This document shows positions 1-7,494 of a DNA stretch of 46,795 nucleotides, piece after piece (within the stretch, counting starts at the first letter, position 1; each line of letters begins with the position of its first letter). The notes beneath the pieces were generated by a model. It made no database searches and had not been told where the DNA came from. It saw only the letters and a list, made by a program, of their open reading frames with translations. The DNA is taken from NCBI GenBank assembly GCA_023420895.1, contig JAEZUY010000039.1, positions 1 to 46,795 of the forward strand. The letters run 5' to 3'. The position numbers were made by a program, and so were the translations under genes. The DNA comes from Bacillota bacterium (GTDB taxonomy: Bacteria; Bacillota; Clostridia; Tissierellales; Gottschalkiaceae).

Positions 1-504
1 TGGATTATAGGTATTGCAGTTCTTGTCGGTGTTCTTATGGTTGCAGACTGGAGAGCAGACAGCACTGTGATTGAAGGAACTCCAGGTCTTATTACAGATA
101 TCATATTCAGACTGACTATAGCGGCATTCATATTCCTTACGGCATGTTCGAGTATGCGCACGGCTATAGTTAACAGGAAGATAAGCATATGGGCCAGACT
201 GCTTTTAATAGCAGTTTCTGTAACAGTGTTTGTCTCAGCATTTTTTCTTGTCAGAAATCCTGTTAAGGATATAGCTTATTTAAAGAATCAGAAGGAAACT
301 GTAATAAATAATATTGACTTGGAACATATTGAAGGAAAGAATGCAGATACATACATCTTAAATGGATCTGAAGGTGAATCTTTCAATATAAGCAGAAGCA
401 GCTATGAAGAAGTTTCAGAAAGCATAGAGAAGGACGGAAAACTTCAGGCTAAGGTAAGCTATCTTCCAAACACTAAGACTGTAATGAAGCTTGAGATAAA
501 CTAG
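1..504 (+). CDS. Membrane protein of unknown function, 5'-truncated by the window edge
   Basis: The reading frame is open from base 1 through the first ATG at 37 to TAG at 502-504, so the N-terminus lies outside the window. About 167 residues are visible. Three hydrophobic stretches can be seen: at the very start (before VADW), at IIFRLTIAAFIFLTAC, and at LLLIAVSVTVFVSAFFLV. They are followed by a polar tail of about 85 residues rich in Glu, Lys and Ser, probably a soluble domain on one side of the membrane. I do not recognise the family. Stop and reading frame are certain; function is unknown. Confidence 0.7.
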   Translation, partial: WIIGIAVLVGVLMVADWRADSTVIEGTPGLITDIIFRLTIAAFIFLTACSSMRTAIVNRKISIWARLLLIAVSVTVFVSAFFLVRNPVKDIAYLKNQKETVINNIDLEHIEGKNADTYILNGSEGESFNISRSSYEEVSESIEKDGKLQAKVSYLPNTKTVMKLEIN

Positions 505-547
505 CAGAATCTGATATCCATAATATTTTTAAATATATTAAGCCTCG

Positions 548-1036
548 ATGCATAAAAAGGGGAATGGGAGCATCATAAATTTAATATCCTTTATAAAGAA
601 AGAAGATGCTGTAAAGGTATCTTCTTTTTATTGGCCGTTTTCTGTTAAATAGTCTATAGTCTATAAAAAACTTATTCAGAAGTGCACAGGATCATCTCAT
701 TGTGACTATTATAAGGAAAAAGATTTCAAAAAGAAATCAGACTTAAAAACATCAGATGCTAAAACTAAGAATAAATTATTCAGAAGGAAACTGATATATG
801 AACTTAGAGAAGAAGGATACAGAAAAGTTAATCCTGATGCTGCTTATATAAAGGCGGGAGATAAAATCATTGTAAAAGATTTAGATCATGAAAAGGCGGA
901 ATTAGAAGTAATCGAGATATCCTCTATAGGGATAAGCGCCAATTATATAGGAAGGAAAAAAGGCGAAAGACTTATGATTTCAGGGACTAGAATGAAGATA
1001 GCTGAAGTCTTCAGAAGACCTGAACGCAGAATTTAA
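548..1036 (+). pseudogene. ORF interrupted by an in-frame TAG; hypothetical protein
   Basis: From TCT at 653 to TAA at 1034-1036 there is a clearly protein-like frame of 127 codons (CTGSSHCDYYKEK; later a beta-rich stretch with EVIEISSIGIS and KGERLMIS), but it has no ATG, GTG or TTG near its beginning. The same frame continues upstream through TAG at 650-652 to ATG 548, and this part encodes FYWPFSVK just before the stop. No good ribosome site precedes ATG 548. The simplest reading is a gene broken by a nonsense mutation. Alternatives are read-through or a rare start after 653. The C-terminal part loosely recalls PilZ-type barrels, but I would not assign it. Confidence 0.5.
599..629 (+). terminator. 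Hairpin plus T-run, possible terminator
   Basis: Arms 599-609 and 617-627 pair over 11 bp (one G-U) around a 7-base loop and run into TTTTT. It would suit termination of the gene ending at 504. It also lies inside the interrupted frame 548-1036, so it may be partly coding if that gene was once intact. Confidence 0.45.
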
Positions 1037-1073
1037 GATTAATATTAAGTTAAATAATCATTATCCATTTGAC

Positions 1074-1109
1074 TATAATGCACCTTTAAGATAGACTAAA
1101 ATTAAAGGT
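1074..1109 (+). promoter_or_regulatory. Promoter -10 with perfect inverted repeat downstream
   Basis: TATAAT at 1074-1079 is followed by ACCTTTAA (1082-1089) and its exact reverse complement TTAAAGGT (1102-1109), with 12 bases between the arms. The expected transcription start (about 1086) falls inside the left arm, so a DNA operator is more likely than an RNA hairpin. No convincing -35 is visible. It lies directly upstream of the HIRAN-domain gene. Confidence 0.4.
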
Positions 1110-1147
1110 ATATATGTAACAAAAATCACTATTCAAGAGGTGAAGAT

Positions 1148-1534
1148 ATGAGCGATTACATTACACTTACAGGAGCAGACAACTACTACGGTTCTAAGAT
1201 TTTCAGCGTAGGTCAGGAAGTGCTTCTTGTAAAAGACTATGACAACAAATTCGATGAGGAAGCCATAAGAATTGAAATGGAGTCCCTGAATACTGTAGGA
1301 TATGTTGCCAACAGCATACATACAGTGGCGAAAGGCACTAAGAGCGCAGGAAGAATTTATGATACTTTTGATGATGAAATAAAAGGATTCATAAGATTTA
1401 TAGTTAAAGATGTAGCTATAATTGAACTTGAACCTTCAGATGACAATCTTACACTTGAAGATCTTCTTCTTGAAGAGGGAGAAATTGAAGATATAAAGAT
1501 AATGGAAATAGGATTATTCAATAAGTACAGATAG
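1148..1534 (+). CDS. HIRAN-domain protein
   Basis: A 128-residue protein starting at ATG 1148 behind AGAGGTGA. Residues about 15-65 show the HIRAN pattern: YYGSKIFSVGQEVLLVKDYDNKFDEEA in two pieces, with D-N-x-(F/Y)-D-x-x-A-I, followed by GYVAN. HIRAN domains bind DNA ends or single-strand 3' termini when fused to helicases such as HLTF; free-standing bacterial versions are common and little characterised. The C-terminal 40 residues are strongly acidic. It is monocistronic, with its own promoter and a terminator at 1551. The family call rests on motif pattern only; the biological role is unknown. Confidence 0.7.
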   Translation: MSDYITLTGADNYYGSKIFSVGQEVLLVKDYDNKFDEEAIRIEMESLNTVGYVANSIHTVAKGTKSAGRIYDTFDDEIKGFIRFIVKDVAIIELEPSDDNLTLEDLLLEEGEIEDIKIMEIGLFNKYR

Positions 1535-1550
1535 AATCGAAATTAATCGG

Positions 1551-1575
1551 CCCAGCTTATGCTGGGTTGTTTATA
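1551..1575 (+). terminator. Rho-independent terminator
   Basis: CCCAGC (1551-1556), loop TTAT, GCTGGG (1561-1566), then a T-rich tail. It closes the HIRAN gene. Confidence 0.7.
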
Positions 1576-1624
1576 TTTTGAGAGAAAATCTGAAAGAAAA
1601 ATTAAAATAAATTGAGGTGATAAG

Positions 1625-2875
1625 GTGAGTAATAATGGAGAAAGACTTTCTTCTGAATATGCTGAAAATGGGAAGAAGAAAGGAATAACTGCTGAAGCGG
1701 TATTCATACTGTTCAGTATTTTAGTTCTGAGTCTCAACTTAAGAGCGCCGATTACTGGAGCTTCTGCAGTTATGGATGTAATATCTAAAGATTTAGGAAT
1801 AAATGAGACTTACTCAGGATTCGTGATGACGGTTCCGCTTATAGCGTTTGCGATTTCATCGGTATTCGTTTCAAACCTGGGGATAAAATACGGATATACT
1901 AAAGTGACATTCATAAGTATAATTCTGATGATATTAGGAGAAGTGATAAGAGTAAGTGCAGGCTTTAAAGCGCTGCTTCTTGGAACGGCGTTTCTGGGAC
2001 TTGGAATTTCAGCAGGGAATGTTCTCATTCCGAGTATAATAAAGCTGAAGTTTCCTAACAGGCTGGGTCTTGTGACGGGACTTTACGGAGTGTTCATGAA
2101 TCTGATATCCGCATCGTTTACAGGTTCGAGTCTCTATCTTGTGACTCAGAAAGGAGTTCCATGGAGGACTATGCTCTCAGTATGGCTTATAACTTCGGTT
2201 GCAAGTCTGATACTCTGGTCGGTAAATCTGTTCGTGAGAAAAGATTTGATGCATGACAACAGAGATACGAGAAATATATTTGAACGTCTGGATATATTCA
2301 AGTCCAAAATAGCATGGGCGATAATAATCTATATGGGGTCTCAGTCATTCTTGTTCTATACGACTGTAACCTGGCTTCCTAAAATTCTGAATATGAAGGG
2401 ATTCGGATACGACTTTGCAAGTGTTATGCTTACAGTATTTCAGATGTCCGCACTCCCGCTTTCATTCTTGATTCCTTTAATTGCAGACAGAATGAAGAAT
2501 CAGAAAGTAATGGCAGTTTTTGCCGCTATGGGGTATCTCCTGGGGTATATAGGTCTGATGTTCGGAAGCACGAAAGCTCAGATAGCAGTTTCAATGTTTA
2601 TAATGGCTATAGGGTGTTCGGGAACTTATGCGGCCGCTATAATTCTGATGGAACTGAGATCCAGAACTTCTCATACCGTTGCGATAATATCAGGAGTTTC
2701 ACAGGCCATAGGATATATAATTGCCGCAATAGGACCTGTTTTGCTGGGATATCTGTTCAGCAATACTGAAGGATATGTTTTTCCAGTGCTGATTCTCATA
2801 ATAATATCCGTTTTCCTTGTAACTGCTGGAGTAATCGGAGGAAGATCGGGCTATATAGATGATGTCAATAAATAG
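1625..2875 (+). CDS. MFS transporter, CynX/NimT-like
   Basis: A 416-residue polytopic membrane protein with about 12 hydrophobic segments. The opening NLRAPITGASAVMDVI followed by a long Gly-rich second helix is typical of the cyanate/nitroimidazole (CynX/NimT) branch of the major facilitator superfamily. It starts at GTG 1625 behind GAGGTG (1614-1619). It stands alone between the terminator at 1551 and the promoter at 2896, so context gives no substrate. Family assignment is good. The substrate is unknown; neighbours give no hint of cyanate or nitrate metabolism. Confidence 0.8.
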   Translation: MSNNGERLSSEYAENGKKKGITAEAVFILFSILVLSLNLRAPITGASAVMDVISKDLGINETYSGFVMTVPLIAFAISSVFVSNLGIKYGYTKVTFISIILMILGEVIRVSAGFKALLLGTAFLGLGISAGNVLIPSIIKLKFPNRLGLVTGLYGVFMNLISASFTGSSLYLVTQKGVPWRTMLSVWLITSVASLILWSVNLFVRKDLMHDNRDTRNIFERLDIFKSKIAWAIIIYMGSQSFLFYTTVTWLPKILNMKGFGYDFASVMLTVFQMSALPLSFLIPLIADRMKNQKVMAVFAAMGYLLGYIGLMFGSTKAQIAVSMFIMAIGCSGTYAAAIILMELRSRTSHTVAIISGVSQAIGYIIAAIGPVLLGYLFSNTEGYVFPVLILIIISVFLVTAGVIGGRSGYIDDVNK

Positions 2876-2895
2876 ATACAGATATTATAGTTTTG

Positions 2896-2904
2896 TGTTA
2901 TAAT
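2896..2904 (+). promoter_or_regulatory. Extended -10 promoter (TGTTATAAT)
   Basis: TG-T-TATAAT with no clear -35, as is usual for extended -10 promoters. The predicted start, about 2911, coincides with the first base of the structured RNA 2911-3023. Confidence 0.55.
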
Positions 2905-2910
2905 TGAATT

Positions 2911-3023
2911 AAGGCAGATAGAGTCGGAATTGCGAGAGAGCCTGAAATCCGCAGAGAACTGACGAATGATAAGAATCTCTGCGGATGCGGGCCAAGGGCA
3001 GCGCAATTTACGGACTGAGCCTT
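2911..3023 (+). ncRNA. Structured RNA or leader element upstream of mrp, family unassigned
   Basis: The 113 bases fold as one nested rod. AAGGC 2911-2915 pairs with 3019-3023, AGTC 2922-2925 with 3013-3016, AATTGCG 2928-2934 with 3002-3008, GCCTG 2940-2944 with 2988-2992 (one G-U), and ATCCGCAGAG 2947-2956 with 2977-2986. The 20-base apical loop is 2957-2976. The purine-rich internal loops are asymmetric (for example 2935-2939 against 2993-3001). There is no terminator T-run before the mrp start at 3074, so it is either a 5' leader (riboswitch-like) of mrp or a processed small RNA. It lacks the GGAA-capped SRP motif and the 6S layout. Confidence 0.55.
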
Positions 3024-3073
3024 ATATGCAGTTTAAAAAGTATAATTTTGTAAAGATGGGGGAGTAGTATAGA

Positions 3074-3928
3074 ATGAGCGATAATTGCAAACCAAGCGAC
3101 TGTTCAGGCTGTCCTTCAGCATCATCATGCGGGGACGTTAAAAGTTCAGACCAGAAACAGTCGATAGAAGATTTCAGAGAAGCGCCTCACAGACTGAGCA
3201 ATATAAAGAAAAAAATAGGTATCGTCAGCGGGAAAGGTGGAGTAGGTAAATCACTTATAACATCTATGCTGGCAATAAACATGAGCAGAAAAGGATATTC
3301 TGCAGCAGTTTTAGATGCCGATATAACAGGACCTTCAATTCCTAAGTCTTTCGGAATAAATCAAAAGGCTATGGCGAATGAAGACGGTCTGCTGCCGCTT
3401 AACTCTAAGAGAGGAATTCAAGTGATGTCTTCAAACCTTCTTCTAGAACATGATACTGATCCGGTTGTATGGAGAGGACCTATTATAGCAAGCATGGTTA
3501 AACAGTTCTGGACAGAAGTTATCTGGGGAGATGTGGACTATATGTTCATAGATATGCCTCCTGGAACAGGAGATGTTCCGCTAACTGTATTCCAGTCAAT
3601 TCCTGTTGATGGAATAGTCATAGTGACTTCGCCTCAGGAGCTTGTTTCGATGATAGTTGAAAAAGCTGTTAATATGGCGAAAATGATGAATGTCCCAATA
3701 ATAGGAATCGTGGAAAACATGTCTTATCTTGAATGTCCGGACTGCGGAAAGAAAATAGAAGTGTTCGGAGAAAGCAAAGTTGAAGAGACTGCAAAAGCGA
3801 CAGGAATAGAAATTTTCGCTAAAGTTCCAATGAATCCTGAAATAGCTAGACTTGTAGATGCAGGAGATCTTGAAAGCTATGAGGGAGACTGGCTGGATGA
3901 ACTTACAGCTAAGATAGAAAAACTTTAA
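3074..3928 (+). CDS. mrp: Mrp/NBP35-family Fe-S carrier P-loop ATPase
   Basis: 284 residues. An N-terminal cysteine set (C5, C10, C13, C19) resembles the ferredoxin-like cluster site of Nbp35. It is followed by the deviant Walker A SGKGGVGKS (52-60), the Walker B/switch MPPGTGDVP (161-169) and the dimer-bridging CPDC (221-224) that binds a shared 4Fe-4S cluster. Proteins of this family load iron-sulphur clusters onto apo-enzymes, which fits an anaerobe rich in Fe-S proteins such as the FdhA in this window. Start is ATG 3074 behind GGGGGAG. It is preceded by the RNA element at 2911 and closed by the terminator at 3986. Confidence 0.92.
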   Translation: MSDNCKPSDCSGCPSASSCGDVKSSDQKQSIEDFREAPHRLSNIKKKIGIVSGKGGVGKSLITSMLAINMSRKGYSAAVLDADITGPSIPKSFGINQKAMANEDGLLPLNSKRGIQVMSSNLLLEHDTDPVVWRGPIIASMVKQFWTEVIWGDVDYMFIDMPPGTGDVPLTVFQSIPVDGIVIVTSPQELVSMIVEKAVNMAKMMNVPIIGIVENMSYLECPDCGKKIEVFGESKVEETAKATGIEIFAKVPMNPEIARLVDAGDLESYEGDWLDELTAKIEKL

Positions 3929-3985
3929 TAGCTGCAGGCAGTTGAAATAAAAAGAGATTGTAAGCCTATTTTTATATAAATATAG

Positions 3986-4013
3986 AGTGGACCCTTAAGG
4001 GTTCACTTTATTA
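3986..4013 (+). terminator. Rho-independent terminator after mrp
   Basis: Nine-base-pair stem (3986-3994 with 3999-4007, one G-U), loop TTAA, then a T-rich tail. Confidence 0.7.
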
Positions 4014-4067
4014 TTTTACAGAGAAATTTTCAAATTAAGATAATATTTCAGATAAAATTTGATTCAG

Positions 4068-4100
4068 ACAGTGTACTGTAAAGAGAAAAATAAATATAAT
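4068..4100 (+). promoter_or_regulatory. Putative tcdA promoter with ACAGT-GT-ACTGT dyad
   Basis: TATAAT at 4095-4100 lies 53 bases before tcdA. A dyad ACAGT (4068-4072) / ACTGT (4075-4079) covers the -35 position, where no consensus hexamer is seen. This could be an operator or chance. Confidence 0.3.
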
Positions 4101-4152
4101 ATAGATTAGAAAAGTATTTAATATGGATGATGAATTGCGAGGGTAGTATAAA

Positions 4153-4923
4153 ATGGTTGATGAAAAATTTATCAGAACGGCTATGCTTATTGGTGAAGAG
4201 GGAATTGAAAAACTTAAGAAAAGCAGTGTAACAGTATTCGGTGTAGGCGGAGTCGGAAGCTTTACTGCTGAGGCTCTTGCAAGGTCGGGAGTCGGAAAAA
4301 TCACAGTAGTAGATTATGACACGATTTCTGAGTCGAATATAAACAGACAGAGTCACGCATTCACAGATACGGTCGGAGAAATTAAAGTTGAAGAGATGAA
4401 AAGAAGAATTGAAAGAATAAATCCCGATATAGATGTGAGAGCTGTAAATATTATGATGAATAAAGACAATATAGATGAGATAATGTCTGAAGGAGCAGAC
4501 TATGCTGTAGATGCTATAGATATGGTTTCGTCTAAAATTGCCCTTATAGAATACTGCTGCAGCAGAGATATTCCTGTAATATCAGCAATGGGAGCGGGAA
4601 ACAAGCTGAACCCGGCTATGCTGGAAGTGAGCGATATTCATTCAACTTCTGTATGTCCTCTCGCGAGAGTTATGAGAAGAGAAATGAGGAACAGAAATAT
4701 AGAAAAGCTTAAAGTAGTCTATTCTAAAGAGAAGCCTGTAGAACCGATAAATCCGGAGATGCTCAAAGGAGAGAAATTCTCTGAAGAGAGCAGTGAAGGA
4801 GCAGACGGCAAAAGCGGGGGAAATAAAAGAGTTCCGGGAAGTACAGCATTCGTTCCTTCTGTATCAGGACTCATAATAGCATCGGAAGTTGTAAAAGATC
4901 TTATTGGATACGAAGATTTATAG
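4153..4923 (+). CDS. tcdA: tRNA threonylcarbamoyladenosine dehydratase
   Basis: 256 residues of the E1-like ThiF/MoeB/HesA superfamily. It has the nucleotide-binding GVGGVGS (30-36), the VDYDTISESNINRQ adenylation segment, and the TcdA-specific ISAMGAGNKLNP and DIHSTSVCPLARVMRREMR region. TcdA (CsdL/YgdL) uses ATP to cyclise t6A37 to ct6A in ANN-decoding tRNAs. A Gly/Ser/Glu-rich insert near residues 213-225 is low complexity. Start is ATG 4153 with a modest GAGGGTAG site. It is a single gene with its own weak promoter. TcdA is preferred to MoeB or ThiF because the C-terminal Cys zinc motif is absent. Confidence 0.9.
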   Translation: MVDEKFIRTAMLIGEEGIEKLKKSSVTVFGVGGVGSFTAEALARSGVGKITVVDYDTISESNINRQSHAFTDTVGEIKVEEMKRRIERINPDIDVRAVNIMMNKDNIDEIMSEGADYAVDAIDMVSSKIALIEYCCSRDIPVISAMGAGNKLNPAMLEVSDIHSTSVCPLARVMRREMRNRNIEKLKVVYSKEKPVEPINPEMLKGEKFSEESSEGADGKSGGNKRVPGSTAFVPSVSGLIIASEVVKDLIGYEDL

Positions 4924-5023
4924 TCTCATTCCGATAAAATAAAATTAACAAGAATATACAAGCGGATTTTAAACAGAAGAATAAATCAAAACATTTTAGA
5001 AGTTTTGAAAGGATGTGAATGTA

Positions 5024-5449
5024 ATGGAAGAAAGAGGAGTAGTAGTTTCACAGAATGGAAATATAGCTGAGGTTGCGGTTGTGAGAGTTTCGGCATGCGG
5101 TTCAAACTGCAAGAGCTGCGGAGGGAGCTGCAATCAGTCTCAGGTGACAGTTTCAGCTGTTACAGAACAGAAACTGAATAAGGGAGATGTTGTGCGTCTG
5201 GAGTCGTCTACATCTAATATGATGCTTTCAGTTTTTGCAGCATATCTAGTTCCGCTGATATTTCTGATGATAGGATCTATTGGAGGGACTTATCTTTTCA
5301 AAGGTATGGGCTTTGCAAACTTCGAAGCTTTAGGATTCGCTTCAGGAATACTTCTTCTTGCAGTCAGTTTTTTCGTTATAAGATTTTTAGGAAATAAACT
5401 GTCGAAAGAGCAGTTTAAAATAGTTTCGGTAGAAAGAAGCGCAAAATAG
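5024..5449 (+). CDS. RseC/MucC-family membrane protein
   Basis: 141 residues from ATG 5024, about 11 bases after GAAAGGA; a GTG at 5015 lies too close to that site to be used. The N-terminal domain carries four cysteines (C25, C29, C32, C36) in the spacing CGSNCKSCGGSC. Two hydrophobic helices follow (about 67-90 and 100-125). This is the RseC (SoxR-reducing, sigma-E regulator) architecture. In Clostridia such proteins are usually predicted to work with redox or electron-transfer systems, but no rnf or sox gene is near, so the partner is unknown. Closed by the terminator at 5454. Confidence 0.8.
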   Translation: MEERGVVVSQNGNIAEVAVVRVSACGSNCKSCGGSCNQSQVTVSAVTEQKLNKGDVVRLESSTSNMMLSVFAAYLVPLIFLMIGSIGGTYLFKGMGFANFEALGFASGILLLAVSFFVIRFLGNKLSKEQFKIVSVERSAK

Positions 5450-5453
5450 TAAA

Positions 5454-5496
5454 ACACCATCAGAAAATCATGTAGGATTGACTGATGGTGTTTTTT
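5454..5496. terminator. Bidirectional terminator between convergent genes
   Basis: ACACCATCAG (5454-5463) pairs with CTGATGGTGT (5482-5491), flanked by A's on the left and TTTTTT on the right. It can stop the RseC-like gene (plus) and the thrE pair (minus). Confidence 0.8.
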
Positions 5497-5515
5497 ATTT
5501 ATAAGTAAAGTTTTA

Positions 5516-5992
5516 TTATCTCTGTTTTTTCTTTATAATTTCTACATTTCCTCTCTTTTTGTCTATAGCTCTTATAGTAGTTTTAGAAATTGAAGATGCA
5601 ACTATTACTGCAAGAGCAATCGATATTGCTGTGAAGAAAGCGTCACTTCCAACTTCTATAGTTTTTGAGAAGTCATTGTTTATAAAATTAAGCATCGTAT
5701 AATACATACCGGCTCCGGGCACTAGCGGAATTACTCCAGGAATTATGAAGACTGTTGCCGGTTTTTTGTATTTTCTTGCCATTGTTTCACCTATTACAGC
5801 AACGACAGAGGCTCCAAAGAAAGTACCGCCGACGTTTGAAAGAAATAAGTCCGTCAGATTGATTTTCACAAGCCATCCCATCATTCCGCATATGCTCGAT
5901 CTTATGATGCAGTCCTTAGGAGCGTTGAACAGAATCGAAAATCCCATAGTGGACAGAAACGCGTATATTGCCTGTTTTATCATGAAAACCAT
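5516..5992 (-). CDS. Threonine/serine exporter, small C-terminal-type subunit (ThrE_2/DUF3815)
   Basis: 158 residues with four or five hydrophobic helices and the IPGVIPLVPGAGMYYTML signature of the ThrE C-terminal module (YjjB-like). ThrE-type carriers export threonine and serine. In many Firmicutes the ten-helix protein is split into two genes, as here. The start codon at 5992 overlaps the stop of the upstream partner by one base (TAATG), which implies translational coupling. A second in-frame ATG three codons later is an alternative start. Confidence 0.85.
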   Translation of the reverse strand: MVFMIKQAIYAFLSTMGFSILFNAPKDCIIRSSICGMMGWLVKINLTDLFLSNVGGTFFGASVVAVIGETMARKYKKPATVFIIPGVIPLVPGAGMYYTMLNFINNDFSKTIEVGSDAFFTAISIALAVIVASSISKTTIRAIDKKRGNVEIIKKKQR

Positions 5993-6858
5993 TATAATCC
6001 ACCTCCGATTCCGAAATGACTTATGAATTTAAGTGCAAGCCCGACTCCAAAAGCTATTGAAAGTGCTGAAATTACAGCCTCAGAAGCCCTCGACATTCCG
6101 GCAAGGAAGTCTCCGCTGAGAGAGTCTCTGGTTGCGTTCGTTATTGCGAATCCCGGAACGAGAGGCATAAGGCATCCGATTATGACTTCGTTCATATTTA
6201 CTCCCACTCCTATTTGAACTGACAGATATGAGAGGAGTCCTATTATGAGGGAAGCAAAAAAATCATTTATATAGCTTATCATATTGAGTTTAGGTCCTAA
6301 AACGGCTTTAAGTCCTGTAACTATGGTGCTCACGAAGAATGCCGCCATTAAGTCCTGGACTACTCCGCCAAAAAGCATAGCTGAGAAACCTCCGATAAGT
6401 CCTCCGCCGAGAACTGCTTTTGTGAAATTTTTATAAGGTTCCACTTTTCTGATTCTTCTGAGTCTCGACATTCCTTCAGCGATTGTCATGTCTGAAGATG
6501 TGAAATCACGTGAAAATTCATTTACAAGCGTAATTTTATTCAAATCTGTGCCTTGTATCTGAGTTCTCTTTATTATTGTATTTATATTGTTATCATATCC
6601 AAAAGTCAGGAATATACCGGTAGGTATTACGAATACGTCTACATAATTTACAATTTTTATAGCTTTAGCCATTCTTATTATGGTGTCTTCAACTCTGTAA
6701 GTTTCGGCACCGGACTGAAGCATGATTTCTCCGGCGAGAACAACCATGTTCATACCCTGTCTGGCCTTTGCTTTTCTTTCTCTTTTTTCCTGAGTTGTTA
6801 AATTTAAGTCAATGTCACTGTACTGTTCTGAATTATAAGCAGGAATACTGTACGGCAA
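5992..6858 (-). CDS. Threonine/serine exporter, ThrE N-terminal-type subunit (DUF1212, YjjP-like)
   Basis: 288 residues. A soluble N-terminal domain of about 125 residues carries the GEIMLQSGAETYRVEDTI motif (43-60) diagnostic for DUF1212/ThrE. It is followed by five membrane segments containing LMPLVPGFAITNATRDSLSGD, again a ThrE signature. The start is TTG 6858, chosen because AGGAGG lies seven bases upstream and no ATG is nearby. Co-transcribed with the smaller subunit by a TAATG overlap. Likely role is export of small hydroxy amino acids. The link to the divergent glyA (serine metabolism) is suggestive only. Confidence 0.87.
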   Translation of the reverse strand: MPYSIPAYNSEQYSDIDLNLTTQEKRERKAKARQGMNMVVLAGEIMLQSGAETYRVEDTIIRMAKAIKIVNYVDVFVIPTGIFLTFGYDNNINTIIKRTQIQGTDLNKITLVNEFSRDFTSSDMTIAEGMSRLRRIRKVEPYKNFTKAVLGGGLIGGFSAMLFGGVVQDLMAAFFVSTIVTGLKAVLGPKLNMISYINDFFASLIIGLLSYLSVQIGVGVNMNEVIIGCLMPLVPGFAITNATRDSLSGDFLAGMSRASEAVISALSIAFGVGLALKFISHFGIGGGL

Positions 6859-6884
6859 TGTTCTACCTCCTTTTATTCTATATA

Positions 6885-6893
6885 ATTATATCA
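6885..6893 (-). promoter_or_regulatory. Extended -10 promoter for the thrE pair
   Basis: On the minus strand this reads TGATATAAT, an extended -10, about 27 bases upstream of the TTG start. No -35 is clear. Confidence 0.45.
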
Positions 6894-7458
6894 TTTTACA
6901 TACTTTTATATTATAAATAAACGCTAATATGATAGTATCACATTTTTTAATAAAATGGTATAAATATATAATGAAAGCCTATAGACTGCGCATAAGAATA
7001 TACAGTTAATAAAAATATAGAATACATCGAAATAGAGTATAAATATTAGGAAAACGTTATTTCTTTGGAGAATATTTAACAAAGACTGAAATGATTATAG
7101 AAAACATACAAAGGAATGACTTTGAAAATGTGATATATTTATAGTCTTATAACAATTGTATAAAAACGAATTATCTTGTATTGTATTAAGTAGTGAAACG
7201 AACAATTCTTTCTACGGCTGTTATAAAGCGCCAGAGAGGGGATAGTGACAATCGTTTTGCATACTTAACAAAAATTTTTAAATAATGCTTGCAATAAAAG
7301 AAAATAAAGTTTATATTGTAAGTAGGGCCAAAACGAAACATTGATGTATAGAATTAAAAACAATTGCAATAATGTAATAAGAACAATTGCAAAAATAAAT
7401 GACGAACAGTTGAAGCACAAAACGCAGACTAGATTTCGTAGGGCCTAACAAAAAGGCT
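6894..7458. other. Long AT-rich non-coding region between thrE and glyA
   Basis: No ORF with coding character is seen on either strand. The region holds several TATAAT-like boxes, repeats listed separately, two copies of GTAGGGCC (7322-7329 and 7438-7445), and a small dyad TAACAAA/TTTGTTA (7446-7464) just before the glyA promoter. I found no sequence match to the THF, ZTP, glycine, purine or SAM riboswitches. Confidence 0.6.
7151..7412 (+). repeat. Scattered AACAATTG repeats upstream of glyA
   Basis: AACAATTG occurs at 7151-7158, 7359-7366 and 7382-7389. The last two extend to an 11-base direct repeat AACAATTGCAA (7359-7369 and 7382-7392) spaced 23 bases apart, about two helical turns. Degenerate copies are AACAATTC at 7201 and AACAGTTG at 7405. 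Such phased copies could bind a regulator; chance in AT-rich DNA is possible. Confidence 0.35.
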
Positions 7459-7488
7459 TTGTTATTAATACCGAAAATTCTCTACAAT
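7459..7488 (+). promoter_or_regulatory. glyA promoter
   Basis: TTGTTA (7459-7464), 18-base spacer, TACAAT (7483-7488). The predicted start near 7495 gives a leader of about 118 bases. Confidence 0.5.
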
Positions 7489-7494
7489 AATACA

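Noticed and set aside
650..652. Pyrrolysine at the UAG
   Set aside because: No pyl genes in the window and the surrounding sequence does not resemble a methylamine methyltransferase; nonsense mutation is simpler.
2911..3023. SRP RNA, 6S RNA or RNase P RNA
   Set aside because: No GGAA tetraloop or SRP internal-loop sequence; too short for 6S or RNase P; the large 20-base apical loop fits none of them. A metal riboswitch remains possible but I cannot confirm a consensus.
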